From Plantago ovata (lineage: Eukaryota > Streptophyta > Magnoliopsida > Lamiales > Plantaginaceae), in NCBI GenBank assembly GCA_028274465.1, contig CM051456.1:20369033-20433032 (forward strand): DNA of 64,000 bases. Reading direction: 5' to 3'. Positions 1 through 10,871 of the stretch are shown here, piece by piece. Within the stretch, counting starts at the first letter, position 1; every line of letters starts with the position of its first letter. Under the pieces are notes generated by a model. The model searched no databases. It was not told where the DNA came from and worked only from the letters and a program-made list of their open reading frames with translations. Position numbers and translations under genes: made by a program.

Positions 1-139
1 CCAGGCCAAAAGGCACCAAAATAAGAACAGAGTAAAAGAGTATCTCTGCCACATTACAAAAAGAAAGCATCAAGCGCAAATTAGAAAAATTGCCAGAAAA
101 GAAACGAAATCAAGAAACAGTGACAACAGCAAAAATAAC

Positions 140-777
140 TCAACCAGGCTCTGTATAGTCGAACAGCAATGATGTATAGCCTATAGCATCCATGGAAAGC
201 GAGTGGCATAGTCTGTGTGCTAGTCCATTAGCCTCCCGTGACCCGTCGAATATGTAACACCTTGTAGTTGTCGAAAGACTTAAGCAAATCATTCACACCT
301 GCATACAAATACAAGTTGCCATTTGGAGACAATAAAGGGGAAGATGTCCAGCATTAACTTGTACCGAGTCCCCTTCCAGAATAACGCTATTATATCCCAG
401 ATGCTTGACTAATTCTAGGCCAAGTTTGGTTGCCAAGAGTACAACTATAGGACATCAAGAGCTGCTTGTAACTTTTTCCTGTGCCAAGCTAAAACCAGAC
501 CTGAGCTATCATGGCAGACTGCTGCTATGCCTCCGTAATCAGTTCCAGAAAAAGGAACAGCAGCATCGACGTTTACTTTCACATAACCAAGTGGAGGCAG
601 TCTCCATGGACCCAGAATTGAGTGTTGCTTATCAAAGAAAACTCCCACCGGCTCATACGCGTTAACTTTATGGAATTGGGTATAGTTCAACACAAACTGA
701 AAGGTTTCCATAGGTTCGCATTTCCATTCATCATCAAACTTAAATTTATTCCGGTTATATGCCATATGCTCCAACAT
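140..777 (-). pseudogene. LINE-type retroelement remnant, RNase H-like segment
   Basis: The minus strand encodes a plant RNase H-like (RVT_3) domain. A W-x-LPPLG-x-VKVNVDAA motif is followed by GGIAAVCHDSSG, and near 150-230 in another frame by REANGLAHRLCHSLS, the usual C-terminal stretch, ending in a TGA at 140-142. The frame is broken by a stop near 445, so the segment is not functional. Its upstream half lies at 10556-10862 and 12093-12540; the two were separated by a Mutator-like insertion whose duplicated target TACAATAAC brackets 786-10546. LINE RT proteins have zinc-binding RT followed by RNase H, which is the order seen here after ignoring the insertions. It could also derive from a stand-alone RNase H-like protein gene. 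Confidence 0.75.
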
Positions 778-1149
778 ACAATAACAGGAAAAGTTACATT
801 TTTGGTCCCTCAACTGACCGTCCCCCTCGAAACTGGTTCCCAAGCTTTCGTCGATTTGCAAATACGGTTCCCTCCAAGCTCCAATCGCGAATTAGAGCGC
901 ATGAAAGGCGCAATTTTGGTCCCCTAGGCTTATGTAGACGTCCTAGTTGGCAGCTGATTGGATTTGCGCATTTTAGAACGCGAATTTGGTCCCCCATGCC
1001 GTGAATTTTGTCCCTTGTCAGTTAAAAATGTTGGGAAACAGTTTCTGCTGAAAAAAATCACAGGAAAATCCAAAAATCTGATGACACAAATGAGAGAAAA
1101 ATCCAAAAAACATAAAATAAAATAAATAAATAAAACAGTTTTTGCTCTT

Positions 1150-1719
1150 AGTGTGAAATCATGGTTTGATATATTTAGAAGTTATACTTTCATGAGATGT
1201 TTATATACATGAAAAAATAAGAAAAATAGCGGAAAAAAAAAAAAAAAACGAAAAACTGAACTTCTCTTACTTGAATTCGTGGTTTGTTATGTATACAAGT
1301 TATACTTTCATGTGGACATGTTCATGTACAAATATGAAACTTATAAGAACAAGGTTCCGAGTAAACTAATGCTTGGAACAAGTAAATTCATGTAAATATC
1401 AGAAAAAATCACTAAAAAATAAAAATGAACTTCTCTTACTTTGAATTCATGGTTTGTTATGTATACAAGTTATACTTTCATATGGACACGTTCATGTACA
1501 AATATGGGACTTATAAGAACAAGTTTTGGAGTATACTAATGCTTGGAACAAGTAAATTCATGTAAATATCAGAAAAAATCACTAAAAAATGAAAAATGAA
1601 CTTCTCTTACTTTGAATTCATGGTTTGTTATGTATACAAGTTATACTTTTATATGGACATGTTCATGTACCTATATGGAACTTATAAGAACAAGATTTGG
1701 AGTAAACTAATGCTTGAAC
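1150..1719. repeat. Tandem repeat of about 170 bp inside the MULE
   Basis: Units beginning GAACTTCTCTTAC start at 1258, 1427 and 1598 (spacing 169 and 171 bp), and a more diverged partial unit lies near 1150-1230. Each contains TGGTTTGTTATGTATACAAG and ends with AAATATCAGAAA. The third full unit is interrupted at 1719 by the Copia element and resumes at 6557, continuing to about 6610. The array lies between the left terminal repeat and the 3' end of the transposase gene; no coding potential is seen. Confidence 0.85.
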
Positions 1720-1914
1720 TGAAGAATATTCTAGAGGATACGAGACATTGCACAGAATATTACCTTCTCATGTGTATTAGTGTATATTTGTAGCAAATAT
1801 TCTACTAATCTGTTACCATATTTTGGTTAGGTTGTATCTTGTATTTATTAGTTCATCTTCTAGTGAATATACAGAACATAATTTTCTATCAACCAAACCT
1901 AATGGTTTTCTACA
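1720..1914 (+). repeat. 5' LTR of the Copia element
   Basis: 195 bp, TG...CA termini, no difference seen by eye from the 3' LTR. Such a short LTR fits compact Copia lineages. It should carry the element promoter and polyadenylation signals, but no individual motif is convincing enough to mark. Confidence 0.9.
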
Positions 1915-1998
1915 TGGCCTCAGAGCAGGCATCGATCTAGCTTCCGCATAAACACTTATACCTATTAAGAAAAATATTTCTTACCCAAACTGCCAACC

Positions 1999-4900
1999 AT
2001 GTCTAAGGATGGCGAGAAGTCTGATCAGTCAAGCAGCGATGTTGTTGATCCAACATCAATTTACTATGTCCATCCGTCAGATTATCCAGGCCAACTACAC
2101 GTCACCGAACTGTTGCGGGACGGAAATTATGCCGATTGGGCGGATGAGATGAGCAATTTTTTGTACGCAAAGAACAAGATGGCGATCGTAGATGGGACGA
2201 TTTCAGAACCAGGGGAGAAATCACCTGATTATCCAAAGTGGAAAAGGTGTAATGCTATGGTTAGAGGATGGCTCACCACAGCAATGGAGAAGGAGATTAG
2301 GAACAGTGTGAAATACGCTAAAACAGCGCAGCAAATCTGGACGGATTTGGAAGAAAGATTCGGCAAGGAGGACGCACCGAGAGCATACGAATTAAGACGT
2401 GACCTTGCCCATACTCGCCAAGAAGGCATGACTGTCTCTGCATACTACACAAAACTAAGAGGAATTTGGGATGAGGTGCAATCAATTTCACCATTACCAA
2501 AGTGTACATGTGGGGTATCGAAACAGTATACGGAAATACAAGAAAAGGAGAGGCTCTACGACTTTCTCATGGGGCTGGACGAAACTTACAACACTGTGCG
2601 GACACAAATCTTAACCACCAAACCGACACCAAGCTTGGGAACGGCATATCACTTGGTCTCTGAGGATGAAAAGAGAAGAGAGATCGCAGCGTCAAGAAGA
2701 CCAGGAGCCGTAGAAGCTGCTGCCTTCCAAACCAATTCACATCAGTCATATGAAAGAAAAGGAAATACAAATTACAGGGGAAACAGAAAGGAGCGGCGGG
2801 AGTGTAAGAAATGTGGAAGAACAAATCACACAATGGATGAATGTTATGAACTCATTGGGTACCCGCCTGGGTGGAAGACACCAAAATTTCGAGGAGGAGA
2901 ACAAGAACGGGGGTATAATGGCCGTCGTCATAATGAACTGAATCAAGGAGGTGGCCGACCAGCTTGGGAAAGAAATAGTAGCAGCACAATGAGAATTGAT
3001 CAGGAAAATAAATTTCCAAGGGTTGCATTGGTTGATTATGGACCAAGTCCAATTCCAGGGATGTCGAATGAGGTTTTTGCTCAAGTTGCTCAATACTTTA
3101 GTGATGAACGTTCCAAGGCCTCAGAAAAGGAGGAAATACCAAATGTGAACATGGCTGGTAAGTTTCTCTCTAATAGACCATGGATAATAGATTCCGGTGC
3201 GACCGAGCATATTGCTTGTGATGAAGGTGTATTTGACACGGTTAATTCCAAAGGTGGAATCCCAGTTACTATTGCTAATGGAGATAGTGTGCCGGTTAAA
3301 GGCATCGGCAATGCTATTCTACCGAATGGGTTACAAATTAAACATGTTTTGAATATTCCTACTTTCAAATGTAACCTGCTCTCAGTTAGCAAGCTGACTA
3401 AGGATTTGAATTCAGTTTTGACATTTTTCCCAAATTTTTGCATTATGCAGGACTTACCTTCGAGGAACCTGATTGGAGTGGGTAAAGAGCGCGATGGTCT
3501 ATATTGTTTGGAGCCGGTGCAAAATTCAAGGATGGCTATGACAACTACTGTGGATCCGGAAATTTGGCATCGGCGATTGGGTCATGCTTCTAAGGTTAAA
3601 CTTGAGAATATTTGTGTTTTTGATGATTTTTGTGATTCGTGTGCGAAGGCTAAGCAGACACGTCTACCCTTTCCTACTAGCTCCATACAAACATATGATT
3701 GTTTTGAATTAATCCATTGTGACATTTGGGGTAGTTATAAGACTGCTTCTTTTTCGGGTGCACATTATTTCTTATCAATAGTTGATGATTTTAGTAGAAG
3801 TGTGTGGGTTTTTCTCATGAAGCATAAATCTGAAGTTGAACATTTTTTAATTACTTTTTGCAACATGGTGAAAACACAATTTGGCAAAGTTGTAAAAAGA
3901 ATTAGAACAGACAATGGTGTTGAATTTCAGTCTCATCGCATGCTTGAATATTATCATGAAAATGAGATTGTCTTAGAAACCTCGTGCACTGACACGCCCC
4001 AACAAAATGGGGTTGTCGAGAGAAAACATCGACACATTCTTGAAGTTGCTAGGGCCATGCGTTTCCAAGCCAATTTACCTATCACTTTTTGGGGTGAATG
4101 TGTTTTGACAGCAACATACATTATTAATAGGTTGCCATCAAAAGTTTTGAAGGGTAAGACACCTTTTGAGATTTTGTTACAAAGAAAACCATCTTATGGC
4201 CACATGAAAGTTTTCGGGTGTCTTGTTTATGCACGGGACACAAAGAAAGGAGGAGATAAGTTTGGCGAAAGGGGGAGAGCTTGTGTTTTTGTTGGCTATC
4301 CGAATGGGCAAAAAGGGTATAGAGTATATGATTTGGAGTCTAAAAAGATATACACTTCTCGTGATGTGAAGTTCTATGAGAATAAATTTCCATTTGATAA
4401 TACTAGTCAAGTTGAAAAATGTGAACTCCAGCGGGTCCATCAGTGGGAAAGTGAATATGATGTTAATCATTTTACATCTAATATGGACCAAAATTACATG
4501 TCTCAACAACACACCACGCCATATGGTACAGTGGAGGAACTCCCAGAAGCTACACTTGATGAAATTGGGAGTACACAAGTTGACTCAGAATTGAGACATG
4601 CCGCAATTGAGCCCACGCAATCTCGACACAGCACACGAGTGAAAAACTTACCCAAGAATTTGCAGGGGTATCAGCTCGACATACCGAGATCCTTAGACCA
4701 TTCGCGACCCACTTCCGACACAGGAACCTCGACGGTACACCCTATCTCTAATTATGTCTCCTACGAAAAGTTTTCAACTAATCATAAAGCTTTTCTTGCA
4801 GCCATCACTTCAAATGATGAGCCAAAATCATTTTCCCAGGCCGTGAAAAATCCTCGATGGCGTGATGCAATGAAACAGGAGGTTGCTGCCTTGGAGGCAA

Positions 4901-6354
4901 ATGAAACTTGGACATTGGTGCCTTTACCTCCAGGAAAGAAAGTTGTCGACTCAAAGTGGGTTTACAAAATTAAATACAAACCCAATGGAGATGTGGAGAG
5001 ATACAAAGCCAGGTTAGTGGCAAAGGGATTCACTCAAATTGAAGGTGTTGATTTTCACGAAACATTTGCACCAGTGGCAAAACTTGTCACAGTTCGAAGC
5101 ATGCTAGCAATAGCGGCCAAACGAAATTGGCTGATCCACCAATTGGATGTTAATAACGCCTTCCTTCATGGTGATCTCCATGAAGATGTTTATATGAAAA
5201 TACCACAAGGTTTTGCTAAGGCCGGTGACTCACGGGTTTGCAAGTTGCGCAAGTCGCTTTATGGCTTATGTCAAGCATCGCGTAATTGGTATCAAAAATT
5301 TACACGGGCCTTATTAAGCATTGGTTTTCGACAATCAAAGGCTGGCCACTCACTCTTCATTTTTAAGCATGGCCATGTCTTTGTTTCAGCCCTTATCTAT
5401 GTCGACGACGTGATCTTAGCAGGAAATAATGACATGAAGATCCAAGAAGTGAAAATATATCTTGATGAAAAGTTCAGTATTAAGGATTTAGGACCTCTTA
5501 AGTATTTTCTTGGTATTGAAGTTGCCCGTTCTGCCGCCGGAATTGTGATGAGCCAAAGAAAATATACACTTGACATTCTTGAAGATAGTGGCATGTTGGG
5601 AAGTAGACCGAGTACATTTCCTATGGAACCTAATGTGCCTTTATCAACGGATGATGACTCTCTCCATATTGATGCTACATGTTATCGTCGTCTTGTTGGA
5701 CGGTTACTTTATTTGACCGTCACTCGCCCAGACATTCAGTATGCCACTAGCATTCTTAGCCAATTTGTTTCTGCTCCACGACGTTCACACATGGAGGCAG
5801 CCATACGAGTGTTACGGTATTTGAAAACAACACCTGGTCAAGGTATTTTTCTTCCCGCCACCGGCGATATGTCTCTTGCAGCTTATTGTGATTCTGACTG
5901 GGGGGGCTGTCCCATGACTCGCCGCTCGCGGACAGGTTATTTCATATCACTTGGAGGTGCTCCCATTTCATGGCGAAGCAAGAAGCAATCAGTTGTCTCC
6001 CGTTCCTCTGCTGAGGCTGAGTATCGAGCTATGGCTACAACGGTTAGTGAGCTTCTATGGCTGCGTTGGCTCTTGTTGGATTTTGATGCCCCTCAAAAGG
6101 GTCCTACGCCACTGTATTGTGACAACCAAGCTGCTCGCCACATTGCTAATAACCCAGTTTTTCATGAACGCACAAAACATGTGGAGATGGATTGTTTCTT
6201 TGTTCGAGAACGAGTTGAGGCAAAGGAGATTGAGCCGCGTTTCATTGCTACGAAAATGCAACTTGCCGATATCTTTACTAAGGCTCTTAGTACTGATCAG
6301 TTCCATTTTCTACTTAGCAAGTTGGGTGTTCGCGACCTTCACACGCCAACTTGA
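1999..6354 (+). CDS. Copia gag-pol polyprotein, 1451 aa, intact
   Basis: A single frame encodes all activities needed for retrotransposition. In order: a gag region (UBN2-like) over about the first 250 residues, a CCHC zinc knuckle (CKKCGRTNHTMDEC, about residue 271), an aspartic protease motif (WIIDSGATEH, about 395), the integrase zinc region (WHRRLGHAS) and DDE core (HCDIWG, RTDNGVEF, DTPQQNGVVERKH), then reverse transcriptase (KARLVAKGFTQ, QLDVNNAFLHGDL, YVDDVILAG) and RNase H (YCDSDWGG, SSAEAEYRAMA). Length and order match the family. No stop or frameshift is present. The ATG sits 84 bp after the LTR and the stop TGA overlaps the polypurine tract. The product would act in cytoplasmic virus-like particles and then in the nucleus. 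Whether it is expressed cannot be judged. Confidence 0.95.
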   Translation: MSKDGEKSDQSSSDVVDPTSIYYVHPSDYPGQLHVTELLRDGNYADWADEMSNFLYAKNKMAIVDGTISEPGEKSPDYPKWKRCNAMVRGWLTTAMEKEIRNSVKYAKTAQQIWTDLEERFGKEDAPRAYELRRDLAHTRQEGMTVSAYYTKLRGIWDEVQSISPLPKCTCGVSKQYTEIQEKERLYDFLMGLDETYNTVRTQILTTKPTPSLGTAYHLVSEDEKRREIAASRRPGAVEAAAFQTNSHQSYERKGNTNYRGNRKERRECKKCGRTNHTMDECYELIGYPPGWKTPKFRGGEQERGYNGRRHNELNQGGGRPAWERNSSSTMRIDQENKFPRVALVDYGPSPIPGMSNEVFAQVAQYFSDERSKASEKEEIPNVNMAGKFLSNRPWIIDSGATEHIACDEGVFDTVNSKGGIPVTIANGDSVPVKGIGNAILPNGLQIKHVLNIPTFKCNLLSVSKLTKDLNSVLTFFPNFCIMQDLPSRNLIGVGKERDGLYCLEPVQNSRMAMTTTVDPEIWHRRLGHASKVKLENICVFDDFCDSCAKAKQTRLPFPTSSIQTYDCFELIHCDIWGSYKTASFSGAHYFLSIVDDFSRSVWVFLMKHKSEVEHFLITFCNMVKTQFGKVVKRIRTDNGVEFQSHRMLEYYHENEIVLETSCTDTPQQNGVVERKHRHILEVARAMRFQANLPITFWGECVLTATYIINRLPSKVLKGKTPFEILLQRKPSYGHMKVFGCLVYARDTKKGGDKFGERGRACVFVGYPNGQKGYRVYDLESKKIYTSRDVKFYENKFPFDNTSQVEKCELQRVHQWESEYDVNHFTSNMDQNYMSQQHTTPYGTVEELPEATLDEIGSTQVDSELRHAAIEPTQSRHSTRVKNLPKNLQGYQLDIPRSLDHSRPTSDTGTSTVHPISNYVSYEKFSTNHKAFLAAITSNDEPKSFSQAVKNPRWRDAMKQEVAALEANETWTLVPLPPGKKVVDSKWVYKIKYKPNGDVERYKARLVAKGFTQIEGVDFHETFAPVAKLVTVRSMLAIAAKRNWLIHQLDVNNAFLHGDLHEDVYMKIPQGFAKAGDSRVCKLRKSLYGLCQASRNWYQKFTRALLSIGFRQSKAGHSLFIFKHGHVFVSALIYVDDVILAGNNDMKIQEVKIYLDEKFSIKDLGPLKYFLGIEVARSAAGIVMSQRKYTLDILEDSGMLGSRPSTFPMEPNVPLSTDDDSLHIDATCYRRLVGRLLYLTVTRPDIQYATSILSQFVSAPRRSHMEAAIRVLRYLKTTPGQGIFLPATGDMSLAAYCDSDWGGCPMTRRSRTGYFISLGGAPISWRSKKQSVVSRSSAEAEYRAMATTVSELLWLRWLLLDFDAPQKGPTPLYCDNQAARHIANNPVFHERTKHVEMDCFFVRERVEAKEIEPRFIATKMQLADIFTKALSTDQFHFLLSKLGVRDLHTPT

Positions 6355-6361
6355 GGGGGAG

Positions 6362-6556
6362 TGAAGAATATTCTAGAGGATACGAGACATTGCACAGAAT
6401 ATTACCTTCTCATGTGTATTAGTGTATATTTGTAGCAAATATTCTACTAATCTGTTACCATATTTTGGTTAGGTTGTATCTTGTATTTATTAGTTCATCT
6501 TCTAGTGAATATACAGAACATAATTTTCTATCAACCAAACCTAATGGTTTTCTACA
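6362..6556 (+). repeat. 3' LTR of the Copia element
   Basis: 195 bp, no difference seen from the left LTR, preceded by the polypurine tract and followed by the second TGAAC target copy at 6557-6561. The sequence after it continues the interrupted third unit of the MULE tandem repeat. Confidence 0.9.
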
Positions 6557-6915
6557 TGAACAAGTAAATTCATGTAAATATCAGAAACAATTACTAAAAA
6601 ATGAAAAATGGACTGCCTTGCACTCTAAATATGCCAAACCACAATATGACATGATAAAAACACAGAATTCCATAACCATAAACATATCCAAATGACAACA
6701 TCCATAAGATACATAACCAAGTACTTAAGATTCCTAACATAGCAAATAAAACATAGTAAATATGATGCAATAGTTTTTATGAGGGCATAGATATTGCACC
6801 ATTATTTTGACAAATCATGTCAAAATAATCTCACAAAACCAACAATTAGTAAATATACGAGCCCTAAAGTTCATAGATTACATCATCAAAACAAAACACA
6901 CCAACTCATCAAGCT

Positions 6916-9900
6916 TCACTTCTTCTCCTTGCTAGCCTTCTCCACCTTTTCTTTCTTCACTTTCTTCAACAGATCAACCAGCTTCATATTCTCAACTTTC
7001 TCCTTGTTTACCTTCTTCAAGTCAACCACTTCCTTCTCTTTGTTCAACTGTTGAACAGCTGCAGCAACATTCTTCAAAGACACAAATTTCTTGCCACCAT
7101 GCACAAACACAGGTCCTAATGCAGGGTCACTTTGTGTCTCCATGACATCAGGTGCATGTAAGCCTGAAATAGTTTCACCTTTAGCTTTGGAAACCTTAGC
7201 AAAACTGGATTTTCCTTCCATGAATTGTTGGTGATTTGTTGGACATTGTACATAAATAACTTCAGGTTGAGTAGGTTGTGTTTCCATAGACTGATCATCA
7301 TCATCCTAAACATGAACCAATAATTGTTAAATCCATATTATACATAGAAAATTCACTTCAAAACATAGAAAATACATATTAACTTGAACTTACAAGATTA
7401 ATGATATCTACTTCCACTTCAACCCTCTTCCTTTTAGTACCAACATCATCATCAAATCTAGCTGCCTGCCTGCTTGCTTCACCTTCCCTTGACTCATTGA
7501 AATACCTCTCAAAGTCATCATTATGGTCATCATCATCAGATCCAATGCCAAGCTCATCTCTCACCTTTTGCTTGCAATACAAGTAGTTATGCCCTGCCAT
7601 ACCACAATAACTACAATGGATTGTAGTTTTGTTCCTTCTACTCCTAGTTGGCTTTCTTTTCCCTTTGTTGCTTGGCTCATCTGCCCCTCTCTTCCTTGCC
7701 GTCTCAGGTCTGCCTCTGTTTCTCCTAAAGTGCGGGGGTAATTGAGGTATGTAGAATGTCTCTCCTTATAATAGTTTGCCATCAATTCCATAGATAGCAC
7801 CAGCATAGACCTTATTGTAAGTCTCAACACTATAGAATTGATTCACAAAATCATTCACACTCAGCCCCTTTACCTTGCCAATAGCTGCAATTGCATGCTT
7901 ACATGGAATTCCACTCAATTGCCATCTCCTACAAGTGCACTCATGCTTCCCAATGTCAACATTGTATGCTGAGGCATCAAAACCAGTAACAATCCAATGC
8001 ATATCATCAGATTTCTGACAAATACACTCCCTTATTCTACTCATATTCTTATCAAGTATTTCTTGAGCATAAGAACACCATAATCCATGCCATTTTCCAA
8101 TGCCCGATCTCTATTTTCTTGCATCATTTGCATAAGACACTCTCTTATCCATTCAAGCATAGTTAGAATTGGTTTGAACCTAGCCTTGAGAAGCATTTTG
8201 TTGAAAGACTCCGCATTGTTATTTTGAGTAAGCTCACACTTAGAGTATGTTTCAAAATGACCTTTAGACCATTGTTCAGGAGGCCTTTGTTCCAACCACT
8301 TGAAAGCACCTTATGACAACTTTCTTACACTGTCCATGGCTTCTTTGAAGTGACCTTTTGTAGCAGCATTGGAGGCCCTATACAAGGCATACTTCAAACC
8401 ATCACCTCTATGGCCCGCACTCCAGAAATTCTTCAACAAATGCCTTATGCAGAACCTGTGTTTTGCAGCAGGAAACACTTCAATAACAACCTTGATTAAG
8501 CCTTTTTGCTTATCAGATATGAAAGTGAAGCTCTCAGGCTTCACTATGTTCAAGTCAGCCCTCAACAAACTCAAAAACCAAGTCCAACTTTGACCCGTTT
8601 CATGAGAAACAACAGCATATGCAATTGGAAATGGTTTGTTGTTTGGATCAACACCAAGGGCTGTGAGTAGGACTCCTTCATGAGGCCCCTTGAGATGACA
8701 CTCATTACAGCTAATAACAGGCCTGCACCCTATCATAAATCCTTCTTTCAAAGCCTTGAAGCACACATAGAAGTTCCGAAACTCATTAGTTTCCCTATCC
8801 ACATCACAAATGACGGTGCTTCCTGGATTCTTTGACCTCAACTCTTCAGCATAATCCCACAACATCCCATATTGTTTATCTGGATCACCTTCTAAGATTG
8901 TCAAAGCCCTCTTCCTTACTCTATAAGCAACATGCTCATTAATGTTAAGGCATGTATCCCTTTGGACCTCAAGAGCAAACATCTTTGGTGACTTGCAAGG
9001 ATCAATCTTGAATGAACTCAAGAACCTATTAGCCAACAAATCAGTTTTTTGAAATTTGCAAGTGGTAGATGCTCCACAAGTATGTTCAGGAACATATGTG
9101 TGCACCACAAATCCTACTCCATCTTTGATAGGGTGGCAATGAACTCTCCATTTGCATGCCTCAGATTCCTGACATTGTGCCCATATCCTCCTGTTGTCAT
9201 TCTTCACAATCTTCACATACCTTAACACAGCACATGCATGAGAATGGACAACCCTCCTAAAGTCAGCCTTGGTAGCAAATGTCATCTCCAATTCAAACCT
9301 GGGATCAAAGTTGGCAACATTGTGGTGGAATGGCCTCCTTGGTCTATTAGCATTCCTTTTTGTCATTTCTTCATCATCAGAGTCAAGTGATGAGTCCCAC
9401 TCATCAGAACTAGCCCCCGCACAATCAGTTTCATAGTCACTCTCATCTTCATACTCAATTATGCATAGATCTCCGATGAACTTTTTTGGCTTAGTACCAA
9501 CATTTTCCTCCACAACTTTCTCCTTCCCCTTGTTTACTTTCTTCTTCTCAGCCTCATACCCCTTTTCTTCTTCATCCACCAAGTCTGAATTCAACACACC
9601 CTCTATCCACACATCTGCTTCTCTAGTCTCAACTTTGTCATTTGTTAAATCATACACAGCAAAATCATCCTCTAGTTCTACAAATTCAGCACCCTTATTA
9701 TACCTATAATACTTCCTCACACCACCAACATTGCACAAATCTGCAATAGCCTCCAACATAGTGATGCTACACAAGTCATTCACCTCCACATAATCATACT
9801 TGGCAATGACACCTCCTACATACTTATCTTTCACAAACTTTCCACCAAAATGCACAAACACAGTCAAATGTGTAGAAGTTGATTATGTCAAATCAAAATA

Positions 9901-10209
9901 CACAAAACCATCAACATCACACTCTTTTAAGCAAATAAACACCACTGCTATATTCTTATAAGCTTAAAACACACAGAATTGTATCTTAACAACAATATTT
10001 TACATTTCATGTGATTTCTAACATACAAATCTTCAATATTCAAGCATCTACATACCAAGAAAATGTTAAAATTGTGTAGAATTTAATAAGCTCATACAAT
10101 ATTCAAGGATTTATCAAACTCATACAGAATTTCACTCTAAAAAACGGTGGATTTACTTACCATATTCCGGAATTGGCATGAGGAGCTCTTCCTTAGGACG
10201 TTCAATCAT
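6916..10209 (-). pseudogene. MuDR-type MULE transposase gene, disrupted
   Basis: Mutator transposase. A likely first exon is 10209-10161 (ATG, then GTAAGT donor), but no good acceptor joins it to the body. The main frame from 9867 shows an N-terminal PB1-like domain (VFVHFGGKF), an acidic linker, a MuDR DNA-binding domain (about 9310-9100) and the MULE transposase core (GCRPVISCNECHLKGPHEG, HRFCIRHLLKNF). It continues into a SWIM zinc finger (CTCRRWQLSGIPCKHA, about 7930-7890) and a CCHC knuckle (CSYCGMAGHNYLYC). A GT-AG intron at 7393-7306 leads to a lysine-rich last exon ending at 6916. Damage: in-frame TAA at 8311-8313, a frameshift between about 8050 and 8090, and a second in-frame TAA at 7766-7768. 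The gene is therefore dead unless the reads are wrong, but it is still easily recognised. Confidence 0.9.
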
Positions 10210-10555
10210 CTTGCTCGACCTTGTTCACGTCAAAATTGAACCATGAAAGATGAAGAAAGACGGAAAGGCAGATGATTTTTTTTTTCTTCCAGTGTCGTTA
10301 TTTTAGTACGAGGTGTGAGGGAAGAAGTAAATGAGGTGAAGTTAATATCTAGGGTTTCGATGTCTCACTATTGGGCGACAAGGAGGATTAATTTTCCCTC
10401 CAATTACACCTCACAACCCCTCTCACCAACCACCTAAGTAAATACGTATAAATATACGCTAGGGATCAAATTTGCAAATCAACGAAAGCTTGGGCACCAT
10501 TTTTTAGGGGGGCGGTCAATTGAGGGACCAAAAATGTAATTTTTCCTACAATAAC

Positions 10556-10862
10556 GTAGAGTTCAAAGTCTGCAGCATCACGCGAATGCGAACTCCCATA
10601 ACCCAACTCCAAACATCATCAACAGCAAAATAAATTGTACGTACCGGAATGTTTGACAATGCCCACACTTGTCGTGCAAAATGGCAGTCCCTTAGGAAGA
10701 AGGACTGTTTCCTGCTCTGCTCCACATACAAGACAATACAAGTAGTTGCATCAGTCATATGACGTCTCATCATCTCAGCCGCAACAGGTAAAATGCCATG
10801 TAACGCCCTCCAGAGGAAGTGTTTCACCTTGGGCGGAATATGAATGCTCCAGACAACGTTCC
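10556..10862 (-). pseudogene. LINE-type remnant, zinc-binding RT segment
   Basis: The minus strand encodes WNVVWSIHIPPKVKHFLWRA and a following region with paired cysteines, typical of the zf-RVT domain just downstream of plant LINE reverse transcriptases. It is the middle of the fragment whose ends lie at 140-777 and 12093-12540. The left edge is the MULE target duplication (10547-10555) and the right edge is the 9-bp duplication AGTTTTTTA at 10863-10871. Confidence 0.8.
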
Positions 10863-10871
10863 AGTTTTTTA

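Larger units (their letters stand above)
1720..6556 (+). mobile_element. Full-length Ty1/Copia LTR retrotransposon, apparently young
   Basis: Two 195-bp LTRs (1720-1914 and 6362-6556) begin TGAAGAATATT and end TTTTCTACA, giving the TG...CA termini of LTR elements. By eye they are identical. A 5-bp target duplication TGAAC flanks the element (1715-1719 and 6557-6561). A primer binding site follows the left LTR at 1915 (TGGCCTCAGAGC, two mismatches from the complement of the initiator tRNA-Met 3' end). A polypurine tract (GAGGGGGAG) ends at 6361, directly before the right LTR. One uninterrupted gag-pol ORF lies between. Identical LTRs plus an open ORF imply recent insertion, after the surrounding MULE. 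Confidence 0.95.
786..10547 (-). mobile_element. Mutator-like element (MULE), 9.76 kb, with a nested Copia element
   Basis: The ends are long terminal inverted repeats of about 90 bp. The left end reads AGGAAAAGTTACATTTTTGG and the right end is its near-perfect reverse complement, with matching stretches further in (GGTCCCTCAA, CCAAGCTTTCG, TTTGCAAAT). The target duplication is ACAATAAC (8 bp, 778-785 and 10548-10555), or TACAATAAC (9 bp) if the last T of the right end is counted; 8-11 bp is the Mutator range. The element carries a MuDR-type transposase gene on the minus strand. Removing the Copia insertion leaves about 4.9 kb, a normal autonomous MULE size. The transposase is broken, so movement would need a transposase supplied from elsewhere. 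Confidence 0.9.

Noticed and set aside
1150-1719. CRISPR-like array
   Set aside because: Units of about 170 bp without unique spacers, inside a transposon of a eukaryote.
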